The notes under the pieces were generated by a model. It did no database searches. It had not been told where the DNA came from and saw nothing but the letters and a program-made list of their open reading frames with translations. 64,000 bases of DNA from Gnetum montanum (Eukaryota; Streptophyta; Gnetopsida; Gnetales; Gnetaceae). A program made the position numbers and the translations under genes. The stretch's first letter is position 1; every line of letters begins with the position of its first letter. Positions 11,764-26,700 of the stretch are shown here, piece by piece. The stretch spans positions 58,894 through 122,893 of the forward strand of contig MNCI01002198.1 of the NCBI GenBank assembly GCA_015680685.1, in the 5' to 3' direction.

Positions 11764-14700
11764 CTGTACAGTTAAATTCAAAGTAAAATGTCATCTAAAT
11801 CATAAAAGGTATTCAGTAACATATGTAAAAAGGCTTTAACTTAACGCATGTCGGTGTGAATTTTTGAAAAAGTACATAAGAAAACAAATAGGTAATAGCA
11901 ACACCATTTACTTCAAAGCTGAGATGTAAACTGGATAATGATCGATAAACATGACCTTCACGTGAACATAAAGGATTCAATCATGGAAAATAGGTACTTG
12001 AACACAAATGATTGCATGGACCTAGACGTGTCAAAATGGAATCCAAAATAGGAAGGTCTCACCTTCCACTGCTACTTTCCCTGATTTCTATTTTCTGTTA
12101 ATGTAATTACATGAAGAGCATATCCAAAGGACCCAAGAAATAAGGAATGAAAAGACGCCCTGTTTCTTTTACAGTTTGCATGCGCATATGCAGACTGTAT
12201 TTTGTCTGCATACATACATGTCACAATGTCTGCAAGTGAAGAAAGGGAGAGTGTGTGCACTCAAGCACAATGACACCTAAGGGGTGGAATACAACATCAG
12301 ATAACATGTAGCAATGCAAAAAGCTACACAAACAAAGAATGACAAAGTAAACTACCGTTTCACGCAGGACATAAAAAGGTGTATGATTGTGTTCAGCTTT
12401 GAATGCTAGAAGCCAAGGATGCCCCAAAGTTGAGTGGTAACATAGATTACCAAATATGCTGTGCCTAAAGTTCATCCATATTCCATATCAATACAAAAAT
12501 AAAACACAAACTGAATGATATTTAGTTATTGTATTAATACAAAACCGAAGTCAAGAAAGTTGTGAGGAAGAAAAACCAAATATATGGAACTCCAAACTAG
12601 ATGCATTACCTATGAAGGACTACTACTGATGAAATGGATATCACAAATCATTATACATAAGCCGTGTTGAGAAACTACACTGAATGCCCATTTTGTTCTA
12701 TGACATGTACCATAGCATGTAAAGAATTGGACTTTTTAATAATCAGTTAATTGTTAATATCAGACGTGCAATTAACTTGATTTATTGTATTTCTACATGT
12801 TTAAATTGTTTAAAACTTAGTAAACTGTATCAAAAATTCAAAACACATTATTTTTAGGTGTTAAGTTACAGTAATAAAAATTAGAGAAACCTAATTAAAC
12901 TGAAACAGAATTTTTAGTTACATCAACCAGACCCTCTTGGATTTATCAGACATAGCAGTTTCAAAATTCCTTTTATGGAATTTTTTTAATTCATAACTAA
13001 GCATTGCCTACTAAAATCAAACCTGTGACCTAGAATTTCTATACTAAGACTCTTACCACTAAGCTAGTACCTCATTGTTTTATATTCTTTTCAGGTGCAT
13101 ATTAAATAGGTAAGAGTCTAGATGGTCTCTACTACGTGCTAAACACAGCTAGGTTGCATCAACTATTCTTTTCATTGTGAAACACTGATGTCTCTCACAT
13201 GACTGTAAATTGGGATAAAGATGTCAAGAGAAAATAAAGAATTAAATTTCCCAGTTCGTTCCAAGACTCTCGGGATGATCTCCTGATAAGTAGAAATAAT
13301 GTGTGCATTGGATTTCGGTGAAGGCAACTGAAGATCTCAAATGTTCAACCAATAGAAATTCTCCAATTTGTGAGCTCTGTACACTGGCAAAAACCAAACA
13401 AAAGATTGACCAAGATGCTAGCATTATGAGAGGATTTCATATATGAAACGGAACTACTTTGGTCAAAAGCATTTTGATGCTAACTGCAACAAAGCTGAGT
13501 CCTCTGACAAGCGGTAGCTGCAAAGAAGTGTCCTCTTACATGTAGATACTGTTGAACTTGGTTGTGGCTATTCTTCCAAGGCCATAACTTACAGTGAATA
13601 GGAACTGCATTTGCTTCTGTGTCTAGTTAGTGCTAGCATGACTTGTTGCCCTGTATGCCTCTTTTGTTTGTTGACATATGAAGAGACCACATGCATAGGC
13701 ATTGGCATATAGACTTGTCGGTTTGATGCTTATCTCATGTATTTGTTGCCTAAATGAGGCCCGGTACATATGAATGGCTTATGATGCATTCCATAGTTTT
13801 TCTGCATGCTGTCTAGTTTCACAGTTTAGCAGAATGCAGAGGTTTTCAAAGAAATGATGCAGCAGCAGCTTCAGTTTCATCATGTTCTATTGCTGCAAAG
13901 CAGCATATATTTGTCTCTAAGTGAGAGCGTGTTAGAAACTAGTAAAAACAAATCCATTTACCTGGGGGTCCTTGCATTTGTTTGTAACGTTTGAACCAAT
14001 GACATGTTAAAGATAAGGTTTTATATACTAGTCTCACTTTTAATGGTTAAGATTTTGCAAAATGTACATTGCTACTTATCAGATTTTCCAAGGACATTCA
14101 AGATTTGGGTATTTTTTGAGAAAGTAGTCGGGATTATATTACTGAGAAAAACTATAGTACAAGAGATTACAAATGGTGGGCCATCAGAAATGCGCCCCCC
14201 CACCCCCCATCCTTGTGCAAGTCCTCCCCTGCTTCCTGCCGGGCCTGGATCTGGCCAAGCTGATCCCGGAGGGTCCTCAGGCCCGTCCTAAAAGAGAACT
14301 TATCATCCATTGGGAGGGCCCGGATGTCCCACTTCAGACGAAGTAAGGCCTCCTTAAGGAAATTCCGGGGGATCACCTTGGCCAAGCCGATAATCTGCCC
14401 AGATGTCCTCCACCAACGGCCTCAACCACGACTTAGCTAACCAAGCAGCTTCGAAGCAAAACGATCGTGGGGCCCAAGGCTTATCCGGCCCGATTGAACA
14501 GACCAGCGAGCAGTGGTCCGACGCAACCCGCTCCTATCCCGAAACACGGACGGAGGAGTGGAGGAGGAGGTCAGAGCTAATGCATACCCAATCAATTCAA
14601 GAGAGGACGTGGTCCAGGCCCTTGCTCCGATTACTCCATGTGAAATGGCAATTCTCAATGGGTAGGTCCACCAGGGAGAAGGTTGCCAGAAAAGCCTAGA

Positions 14701-17700
14701 ATTCTTGTGCACCCGGTGGAGGGGGGGCAGCCCCCTGGACTTCTCCCAAGGGTGGAGGCATTGGTTGAAATCCCCCACCACAATCCACGATCGATGGTCC
14801 GAGACCAACATCGCCACCCGGGTCAGCTCGTGCAACCGTTGTTCCCAGTTCTGCGCCCCATAGAAATTAGTCAACCAGATNNNNNNNNNNNNNNNNNNNN
14901 NNNNNNNNNNNNNNNNNNNNNNNNNNNNNNNNNNNNNNNNNNNNNNNNNNNNNNNNNNNNNNNNNNNNNNNNNNNNNNNNNNNNNNNNNNNNNNNNNNNN
15001 NNNNNNNNNNNNNNNNNNNNNNNNNNNNNNNNNNNNNNNNNNNNNNNNNNNNNNNNNNNNNNNNNNNNNNNNNNNNNNNNNNNNNNNNNNNNNNNNNNNN
15101 NNNNNNNNNNNNNNNNNNNNNNNNNNNNNNNNNNNNNNNNNNNNNNNNNNNNNNNNNNNNNNNNNNNNNNNNNNNNNNNNNNNNNNNNNNNNNNNNNNNN
15201 NNNNNNNNNNNNNNNNNNNNNNNNNNNNNNNNNNNNNNNNNNNNNNNNNNNNNNNNNNNNNNNNNNNNNNNNNNNNNNNNNNNNNNNNNNNNNNNNNNNN
15301 NNNNNNNNNNNNNNNNNNNNNNNNNNNNNNNNNNNNGGGTGGGGCAGGGAGGGGGAGGGGGAGCAGGGGAGGGGGGCATCTTCTGGGGGGTGCTTTGGGG
15401 GGGCAGTCTGTTAGAGGGCAGGTGCATCTGGCCCTTGCGGCCCATCGTGACCCAGGTGCCCCCCTCGAACATCTGCCTAGCTTGGGCTCTTGGCAGCGGA
15501 GGTCTCGCTTTTAATGTTTATCTGGCTTTTAATAAAAGCAAAAGGCATAAAAGAACTCATATAGCCTCTCCATGTAGTTGGGATAAAAATGATGATGAAA
15601 ATATTGTAAAACATGAACTTGTAGGGACCCAACCTTTGGTGTCTTGAGGTTTTTATTTAAAATAAATCAAATGCATGTTTTTTAAATAAAAAAATAAAAA
15701 AGATGAGGTCATGTTACCATGTGTGTGCCTTCATAAGCGTATACTGGATTTATTCTTGACATGTGAAAGGGAAGTGAGGTGTGCAAAGAGTTTAGTCTCC
15801 TGTGCTAGGGCTATTGTTGGAAAAACTTAGATCTTGGCTTATAATCTCTGTTTGGAACTTTTAACAAATAACTGAAGCTCAATTGATGCTGTTTTCTTGT
15901 TAATTTTCATTGCTCCTCTCACTGCTAAATCTACTTTTATATATCTCTGTTAATATGCTAGTCAATGTGTTATTCCACTACACTGTTTCACTACAAGTTT
16001 TGTTGTGCAGTACTACAACAATGCACTTCCACTGCAATATTTTGCCACATTATTTCTCATCAAGATGCTTCTGTTATAATCAGATCTGAAAAACACAGAT
16101 CTGAAAACACACTACAAATGCTCTAGAGAAATTATTAAAAACCCTACAGATCTGAATAAATCATTAGAGGCAAAATATTGCACTGTAAGAAACACTATAA
16201 ACCACTCTCAAAACATTCCAAACTCTAGCAAACATTTGCTGTGATAACAGAATGAAAGCAAAATGAAAACAGTAAAAAGGAAATAACACAAGAACACAGA
16301 GAGTTACGTGGTTCGGGCCCCTTTTACCGTACTTTCACAACAATGCTTATCTGTCTTCTATTCTTCTCAAATCTTAAGGACACAAGCCGTCCTTGCAACT
16401 TTTCAAACACACAATCTGTTATTCTAACAAATCTCAGATCAACACCAACAAGACTCACGTCCCCAAGGTAAAACCTTGATACAATGCTTTCACATTGAAG
16501 CACGCCCTAAAGGCTACCCCAAGCCTTCTATTTATGAAGAAACATGAGGACCAAACCCCAATCCTAATACATGTGGGATAAAACACCAAGCTTCCTATTT
16601 TTGAAGAAACATGAGGACCAAACCCCAATCCTAATACATGTGGGATAAAACACCAAGCCTCCTATATATGAGAAAACATTAGGACCAAACCCCAATCCTA
16701 ATACATGTGGGATAAAACACATCCCCACATCAAATGCAACATAAAAGGAAATACAACAATTAATGTATTTGTCTTCATTTTTCCAACAACTTCTTCTACT
16801 TTTTCCTATCAGTCCTATGTATAGTTTTCTATAAGAACACGCTAGTTGATAAGCACCTTTAGAATGCTATCACTTTAATCTTTCATTCTAACAGCATACG
16901 ATTTTGAAGATAGATATGTTATCCCATACTTATGAAGATCAGATTGGATCGCAGGTCATTTTTTCAGTCCTAAAATTTCTGATCACAGATTGTGATTCAA
17001 AATCATGCAGAATCACATTATTAAAAAATATTGAATTTTTAATCATTTTCAAAAGCATATGCAATTAAGAAAAACAAAAAATTGAAAATCCATTTAAAAA
17101 CAATATATTCAGCATTAAAATAGAAATTTATAAACATATTAATATAACAGCATTGCATCAAGCTAGAACATTAACAAAAATTCATTGTTTATACTCTCAT
17201 ATACATTACAAAAAGTTTCAAATGTAAGCTACACTACAAGTTGTTTCTTTGTGCTACACTGCAGTATTCAGTATTCACTATCAACTAAAACAAATGAGCT
17301 GAGGTATGGCTGAAATCAATTGTTGAAGTGATTCAAAATGAGTTGAAAAATGCACAGTTGGGCTTTTGAAGAATGCACTACTAAAATCCTACATATGTAT
17401 TGCTCCTTGCAGAAAAATTGGCACTCAAAGCACCAAAAACCTTGAAACTGTTGATGACACATACCTAGAATGTCCCATGCTCATTTTTTTAACTTGTATA
17501 GCTGTATTGAGTCTTGAATTTTGTCATCCAGATGGTGTTTTAATGTTTAAAAAAATGGTTCACATTGAAAAAGTGTAAACTTCTAATTGGTGTTTTTAAA
17601 GATTCCAGGATCATCTGGAATTGCCTGGAATCATCCAGAATCATGATTCCAAAATCCGAAATCACCTGAAATTGTGATTCCAAGTTGGATTGCGATCCAA

Positions 17701-20700
17701 AATAGATCTGGATCATTATTGTTTGGATCGTGATCCTAATCCAATCTTCATAAGTATTTGTTATCCTATATTATAATCCATTGTAGTTTATTTAAAATCT
17801 TTGCATAATATGACAATATTGCTAACACTTCTTTAGTATAGCAATCCTTATTAATTAATTATTTAAGTTTATTTTCAGGAACCCATGCTCTAAGTTCTAG
17901 CATGTTTTTAGCAAGACAACTGTTAATAGTATCCTTCAAAGCCTTTAAAAAGTATTTAAGATATAACGAGATAGTTTAACAGGATTAAGATGTCTGTCCT
18001 CATCTTTTAAATTTTTTATGTTGGGACTGTTTTCGCTCAAAGCTCTTATTTATTTATTTATTTGGGCTAGCTAAAAATTTCTTTCTGTTTTGACATTTTA
18101 AACTTTAATTTTGCCTCCTAAGGGAACGCATGCACTTCCTGTCATCTTTGATAAACACATCATGCAGAAAGAAATATTTACACAATACATGTAACTAAGT
18201 GGTTTAACAACAAAGATTAAATATCACCATTACCTTATCTGCAGAACGAGATTCCTGAATATACACTGAAGTCTCTCCATCAGAATCACCAATTTCTTCA
18301 CACTCAAATTGTACATTTCCATTGGTCTCATCTTCAGAGTCACTTAGCTCCTCCTGCTCCATTACTATGCCAGGCAAGGAATCATCATTCAAATATAAAA
18401 ATCCTGCTTGTGCTTCCTCCTGTCTAACAGGATCTGAGAATGTCATATCAATAGGAGTTCTAGCATCAATATCTCCCTTGGAATTCAATGAATCTAATTG
18501 ACAGGCATCTTGTTTTCCATAAACATAAGATTCTGTCTTGTTTTCGTTTTCTTTGCAGCCACCAGAATTTGAAATAACCAAAAGTTGTTTTGCATCAGAT
18601 GTGTGTTGTCCTGTAACATGTTTAGTACTGGCCTGCTTCTTTCTTGCAATACCATTTTCCTGATCTAAAACTTCAAATGTAGCACCTTTGACAGGTGTCA
18701 AAGTCTTAGATATTTCTTCCTCTGCAGAAAGCTTTTCACTCCTGCTATCATTTATACTCTTCTCAGGTTCTTCATTTGTGTTGCAAGCATGACTTAAATC
18801 TATCCGTTGATGTGAATTGTCATGTATATGTATGTCAATAGAAGAATTAACTATGCTTGAGGTACCCTGTGGAGGATGAACTTCAGTAGCAGTGAAAGAC
18901 GCAGCAACCCTGGGTACATCCACATTTCTCTGTAGCAAGGGATGGAAATCAGGATTCTTTGTTGACACATTTGTAACTTGAGCAGCAAGCTGTGTTGGCT
19001 GATATTTCAACAAGTTGTTATTTTGAAACGCTGATGCAAAATGAGCATCTGCGTGTTGTAGATGTCCATTAATCTTCATCTGATAAAGCTTGAAAGTGTC
19101 AGTGTTTTGCAATAACATTGGGTGCACTTGGAAATTATCTACATCATTCACACCATCATGAGTTTCAACCATTCTAGACTCCATGCTTTTGTTTCTTGGT
19201 GCCTCTGCAGATTGAAGCTGAGCACAGCTAGGAATCGACTCTGCACTCTTCAAATGCTGAACTTTCTTGTAATAGTTGTCTTCCACAAGCGTTTTCTCAG
19301 CAGGAAAACCCTTACACAAACCTGAGTTGGATAGAGACCCAGTTGCAATGCTCGATGAATTGCTCTTAATTCTATTGTCTCTCGTATTTTTTGGCACTTG
19401 TGTATTTGTTACTAGGCTTGAAATACTGGATGGTAACCGTGGAACCCCATCAGAGGGGCGGCAATGACTCCTCATCAATGAAGCACGAGATATAACCCTC
19501 ACAGTTGGTGGAAGGTTCACGGTAGGCAAATCAGGAGCTAGCTTGACAGTGCGAGAAATGTTTTTCTTGCGTGACCGATAAGGCCGTAAATTTATTTGAG
19601 TTTTCGTCTGTCTTCTGTTAAGAGAGGCAAAAGGGTTCAAAGCAGAAGTAGTGCAATCTGGCATTTGAGAGACATGGACCATCTTGGATGGCCTCTGGAT
19701 AGAACTTTCGCTAATTGTTGTTTGAACAGAAGGCCATATCTGCATAGATGTTGACTGATAATTATGTGCATATTGTGTGACTGTTTTTTCACTCAATTTC
19801 TCTCCTTTCTCTATTGCCAAATTAACATTAAAACAACTGACGCTGTTCTCATGCATTTGCGGTGTTGAAGAAGCAGGTCCAGACGTAGAGAGCTTCCCAT
19901 CTGATGCAATAAATGCTTCATGAATATAAGATTCACCTGCTTCATCTGCATTGTCATCACCACTATTTTCTTCTCCATCTTCATTTTCAGTGTATAATGC
20001 CTACATTGTAAAAGGTCATATGTAAGTTTTGGCAAGCATACAAGTAGAAAACACAAAAGAATACTCAACCACAGTGATCAAATAATTGAACTATTTACTG
20101 TTTCACTGTCTGCAGTATTATGCACTTCTATCAGTCCTGCCTTTGCTTTTCGCCTTCTTGCTTCATACAGCCTTCTCCTTTCCCTAGTTGCAACATCAGC
20201 TTTGTATGACTTCTGTATCCCCTGAGAAATCCGCCACTGTCGTGGCAACAAAGCTGGATCCCGGTAAGGAACACAGTATTGCCACACTTGGATCCAGTTT
20301 CCGTTGAAATGTTTGAGGCACTGCAAAACACATTTCGTAAGAAAAACTTTGATACTTTACAACAAGCAAAATATTAAGGTGCAAATGAATAAACTGCCAA
20401 ACACAGGCACATTAACGCAAAGGCATGCACACAAGGAACATTCTGAAACTTCAGATTCTATAGAGTAAGAAATAAAAAGTGGACAACTTAAGGGCTATCA
20501 TATTTTGATGCTTTACATCGTACAAAGTATTCGGAAAAATGGACAATCTGTAAAATCATATCTGTCGGCATAAACAAATTTTGAAGAATATTTGAAGAAT
20601 GCATCAGACAGAATACAAAGAAGCAAAAATAGAAATGCAGAATGACTCTGTGCAAGTGCTAACCTCAGTGATACGTGTCTTTTCTTCTAATGTCAAAGGA

Positions 20701-23700
20701 GATGACTTCATTTGCCGAACTGCCTGCAGTTGCCGATTCATTAACAAATGGCAAGAGATATTAAAAATTAAAGTGGAATAAGAAGCAAACGTAGAACAGA
20801 TAAATAATATGTCAAGAAAAAATATTGATGTAATTGCATAGATGCAGTCATTGTGAAAAAAAGGGATCTCCCCATCACATTCAAAATTACCAGTCCATTC
20901 AATTACTTAAAACAACAACATAATTTCACTATCTCATATCATTTCACCGGTAATGTTATCACAAGGATAATTTATGCTACACCTCTAACAGACATCGGCC
21001 AGATTAGTGTAAAACATTGCACATTATCTTTGATCTAATCCATCGTTTTCCCGAAAAAAAGTTGTAGCACTACCCAGCTCTTCCTGCAAGATCGTATGTA
21101 TTCTCTAAAACTTGGCCTGGACCACCTTTTGCAAACATGGAACCCTTTATTTTTTCAGAGAAGGGCTATGATTCAGATTCTTCCCAGGATTTTGCTCATC
21201 CACATCGTGTGTACTGGTTGAATTGGAATGTTACTGTAAGTATTATGTTTCACGATGATTACATGGCATAGATATGATTCCGGTTAGCCTCTGAGTAACC
21301 ACACTCATGAAACCCTCTGTAGTAAAAGACAACCATACCCTGCAAATAGCTAATTTTGATAGGGGACTACTAAGAAAACATCAATAATGCTTAAAGAAAT
21401 TAATTGCAGAACTTTCTTTGGCAAAATACCTAGCAATTTCAAATTGTATTCAAGATTTCAGCTGCTCTTTTACAATTTATTTCTGAAGTGATATCCTTTT
21501 CCCTTTTTGCAACAAGTCTCCAGCAAAAGTCTCTCTCTCTCTCTGCTTCCTTTATGTTATCTCTCCTATTATTTGGTTTCTAAAATGAGCACTACTAATG
21601 AATAGAAAGATTTTCCGTGAGCACAAAAAGAATTAGACATGAATGGCATCAAACAAACTGTGCCATATGTATGGCCTGGGATGATAGGGTCTTGGCTGTG
21701 ATTTTGGCTAGCAGAAAGGATATGACACCCAATGGCATTGTAATAGGTGCATGCACTAAATATATTCATGGGCAGGCAGAAAAATTATATACTTGAAGAT
21801 TGTGAGTATGCACATTCACATTTCATGATGCACAACCCTCTTTTCAAAAAAATGGTTGATTCCACAGGAAAACAGAGAGAGCAGATGAACTTTGCATGAA
21901 ATGTATCACAGTAGTCAGTTGTGGCGGAAAATGGCAAAATGCCAAGTGATTTGCATCATGATTCTTGGTAATAATTTTGTTTTTCCCTAGAACATAAAAC
22001 CATAATATTTCTGTTGAATTTTGTGGTTTCAAATGAAAAATTTCACATCCCTAGTACGTTTCATAAGTGGACCACTTATAGTCTGAAAGAACACATTATC
22101 ATTTTTTTTTAATGAAATTTATTTTCACCTTCAAGGGAAGTGAACTTCCCGTTGATAATTCATGGTGTCATGGAGTAAAGTCTATTCCAAAATGTGTTGT
22201 TTGTTCCCATCTTTTGTCCTAGTGGACTCTTGTTATGACTAGTGTCGTAAGTCCAGATAACCTAGTCCACAATTTTTCCTTACACAACATTTCATATGAG
22301 ACTGAGCGGTGCTAAATGTTTTCAGAGGCAGCAATAATACACCTCCCATTGTGCCTCTGTGAACATAGCTCCTTTCTACCATACTACTAGGACCTCTAGA
22401 TCACCCAGCTGAACTACTGCAGTTCAGTGGGAAGCCCAATCTTTGTATGATCCATTTTAAATAATTTCTCTCTTTACCCAATGTTGCTATGTTGTAAAGT
22501 CAATTTATGTTAATTTCCAGCAGGCCACTGCTTTCGTTGCTATTAAGGAGCATCGGGCAATGCTTGACCACATTTACTTGCAGCTTCAACCCACCTGCAA
22601 GTGCGCATGCCTGCCACAACACATGTGAGGGGTGTGTTGTGTTTCTTTTTTGGTTGGTTGGTCCTATTTTATTTTGGCCCTGCCTTGTTGGCTGGGCACG
22701 TTATGTTGGTTTTCTGCCATTTGGGTCTGGGGGGCATGGCCTCTGTTGCCGATCTTTCCTTTGTTGGCGGTGGGGCTGCAGGTGGGGCCCCTTGACTTTG
22801 TGTTTGTTTTACAGGGGTTGTGTTGTTGGGCATGCTGGGGTTAGGGGTTCCTTAGCCCAATTTTTGGGCTTCGGTCACTTTCTCTGGGGGGTGGTGGCTC
22901 CCCTCTAATATTGTACATTTTACAGCGGATTTTAATATATTACCCAAAATTTTCTATTAAAAAAAAAGTGTGACATGCAGGTGGGATCATGGGGACTTTT
23001 TTAAAAATAATATATAGGTAATACTTATGTGTTGAGCTCTTTATAAAGTCCTAAACTTTGGTTTAATCCAAGCCATTGTTGTAATCTGAAAAGTCGTCAT
23101 GAATAAATTTGAAGCAGTAGCATATATGTCGTATGTTACCCGGTTTTATTTCTGCATACATAGTTCTGTGCTTTTTGAAGTTAACACACATTTGTCTGTT
23201 TCCTGTGCTTTAAGGGCTTTTATCATCTAAAATAATGTCTTTTTTCTTTTTAAATCACATCTTTCCTATATGCTCAGTTTTTTCTAGGAATTTGATTCTG
23301 TTTCTTCATCAAAATCTCCCTGCCACAGATTTGATTTAACCTGTATTACCTATCACCCCACTACTGCATCTTCTCCTACAACCAGCACCTTCAAGTTCAC
23401 GGCATAGAAGTGTCAGTGCACCTAGATGTAGAATTGTATGATTCATATGAAGCCACAGTGAAAGCAGGATAGCACTGTCTTGTCATAAAATCATCCAAGT
23501 CCTAAAATGACATACTTAAATAATCAATGAAAAGCAAAAGGACATAGACAATTCGTATTTTAGAGATTCGTATCATGATTGGAGCATATCCTTCTATACA
23601 AAAGATGAAACTTAATACCAAAAAAGATAAGCACTCTGGAATAGGCAGGATATTCCTTCTAAGTGTCCTAATTAATTAATTTTCAACATAACAGCAACGA

Positions 23701-26700
23701 TTCGTTAACTGGTAGGTTCAATACAAAGTTATAGTCAACTCTAAACCCAAGAACAGCACATGAAATATGTTCTCTACGAAGGGTATATGAGAAAAAACAG
23801 AAACTTCAAAAATTCTGTGAAAATGGGTTTAGAAAATGTGCTAAAAGATGTATGTTACTATTACGAAAAATCAATTTCATAATTAACCAAGAACAATCAA
23901 CAAAACATTTTTGTGATCTTAGAAACCAAACAAGTACTGACCCTTTAACTAAATGGCACAACCCAAGGATCAAAACATTGTGTGTTCAAGGTTTCATAAA
24001 AGTCCATATGAACTTGAGCTAAGCAAACACAATAAAGGATTGAAGTTAACCACACTTGGGTAATCAAAGATGAAGAAATTTCAAAGACACTATCTGGAAA
24101 AGGTTTTAACACTGATAATGCAGTAAAGCAAGTTGAAGCTATAAAAGTAGTACAGAAAATACTTCAGTAAAGACTAGTTACCAACTTCACAAAACTAAAA
24201 CTGAGTTTTGAAAGTTGGAACTAATGAACTAAATTAGAATTTCGCAGTGAAGTTGGAGACTGCAAAATTGGCCATCAATGCATGTTGTCTTGATGAGTTT
24301 CATGGGATCCTTGAGCTCAATAGCTGTGTGGTTAACACCAGTTGCAAAATATAGTTTAGTTTCAGTTGTGAAATTGAGCTTAACAGTTGTACAAGTCTCT
24401 AGACAGCTCACCAAATTATGTTTCTTATGAATTTGAAGTTGTAATTTTATCGAACAAAGTAGTTCTGCGACTGAAAATTAAGCATTTCCGTTGTTTAACT
24501 AATTCATTCAATCTCGTCCCATGCAAAGAAGGTTTAACAACACAAAACAAATTAAAAAATGGATGAAACCATAATTAGGACAAACAATGTATGCTGGGGG
24601 GACGATTTCCCATTTGCAACCTAGCATGTGCAAAACTAAAGAAAGCAAAATGACACAATAGAACCTGAATATACTAACACCATGCAACCTTGAAATGTTA
24701 CAGCTACTGCATATTTTAGCCGGTGAAAAGAGCCCAAAGAGATTAGAACTTTGAACTCAGGTGATAATGGGCTGAAGCCCAAATACGTTATATTTTACTA
24801 AACAACACATGATATACTAAAACAATATTAAACTTTGTTGACAGTCATTATTTTCTGTTTGGAAGAAAATAACTTCAATACCTTTATTGAATTTTCTGGA
24901 GCACGAGATGAACTGCGATTTTTCGCCCTAACATATATCTGGAATTGTAATTGAACCAAAAAAACAAACTCAAAATTTATTCAGAAAATAATGTAGTACT
25001 CAGCATAACAAAACTGTAAAAAAAAAACAAAAGAAGGAAAATTACTGGCCAAAAAAATAAAATAATAATAGAATGCCAAAAATAATATATAAAAACCAAC
25101 ATGAACAACTTTTAAGTGATGTTGCAGATCCTTTAGTTTTGGTCATAACAGCACACGAGTAGATTACTTGACCAAGTTAGCTAATAGTTTACAGGTATTA
25201 GCTGAGAACCTTGTTTCATATATTTTTCAAGTACTTATCCAAAGCTCTGGAATAAGAATGGAAATCTTACTTTCTATAGTGGCAGGGTCACTAAACCAAT
25301 ATTGAAGTGTACATCACAAAATTTGAGCAAAAAAGCCTATAAGAATATACACTAAACAACACCATTCCTCCAGCTGATTCCTTTCCAGATTTTTGTTGAA
25401 TCCTTCCACCTCCATACATTCACAAACCACACAGTTTAACTTTTTTTGTTAAAACATCCTACAGATTATGCCCCTCCACAATACACACCAAATATCCAGC
25501 AACAACATCAGCTGAACTCTCATTTTCAGTTTACCAGCATCATGCTGGTCCCTTAACCTAGTGAAATCCACCACAATTTCAGAAACCAAAGAAAGCCCAC
25601 CTTGGAACATTACGAGCCCAACTATGGAGAAATTCTTTTCTTTTTCAGTGACATTCTATTATTTTGCTTTGATTTTGTACCATGGAAACGTCCCAAAAAT
25701 GGATAGCAACAATTGTCATTTTTCTATTTAAAAAAATTAAAACATTAAATGATATAATATAAATTGATGTGGAAGAGCTAAACCAGAACATGAATTTTAC
25801 AATTTGTCACAGACAAAAAAAGCTCATCCTCCAAAACAGCAAAGGATGAACAATCCAGCAAGGTTTCAGGTCTATGTTTGAACATTGGGAGTGCTCTGGT
25901 GAAGGACTGTAAAGGCTGCACTAACGAAGATGTTTTAGGTGTGTGCTGTGAGTAAATGCTGGGTCTGCTGAGAGTATTAAAGGTTTATCCTTTCGCTAGT
26001 ACTACTGCAAAAGCTTCCAAAACATGCAATTTTCTGGTGAAGAGGAAATTTATGCATGCACCGGAGGATCTATTGCTTCATACATTTCCTCAGTTTTGTT
26101 GACTCATATATTTCATGTTTGGGTCAATTCTTGCATCATTATACAGCTCATCCTGACGTAATGGTGCATGTATATTTGTGTATAATGTTTTTATATTATC
26201 ATTCCTTTACAGTTAATTTGGAATAGCAGTTCTCTACTTTCTACCGCATCAATAGCATTTTAGCATGGTAAATTATAGCAACACCTACCGGCAAAGACCT
26301 ATATGTTAGTATTTATACATCTCTAATGTAGTTTTGTAACCCATGTTGCTAATGGGAATTTTGGTGCCATGCTATATTACTTCTTTGGTTCTTTATATCA
26401 TAAATCATATGTCATATATAACTTGTATTATTCTCATTCACACTGTACGTGTAATACCCTGTGGTGAAACCCGGACCTTTGCTTTGCTATTTTATCTTTG
26501 TGCTATATTTGGCTTTAAGCATGTCTTAGGTTATTCTAACATAGGTTTGATTAATGTATGTTAAGAACATTCGTTATAGCTATTCAGCAGCTTTTGTATA
26601 GCTTTATTATAGCCTTTATTTATTTGCTATAGCTTTTACCCTTTTCATGCTTTAATGAAATTTGATCATGTGATCTTTTTTTAATGTTCACTCTCTAGCT

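Noticed and set aside
14683-15472. Long open frames on both strands across 14881-15336
   Set aside because: They run through the N gap, so the translation is undefined.
22507-22908. 133-codon plus-strand open frame, Cys/Trp-rich
   Set aside because: No domain; it comes from a G/T-rich block ending in a poly-A run, better read as a LINE tail inside intron 5.
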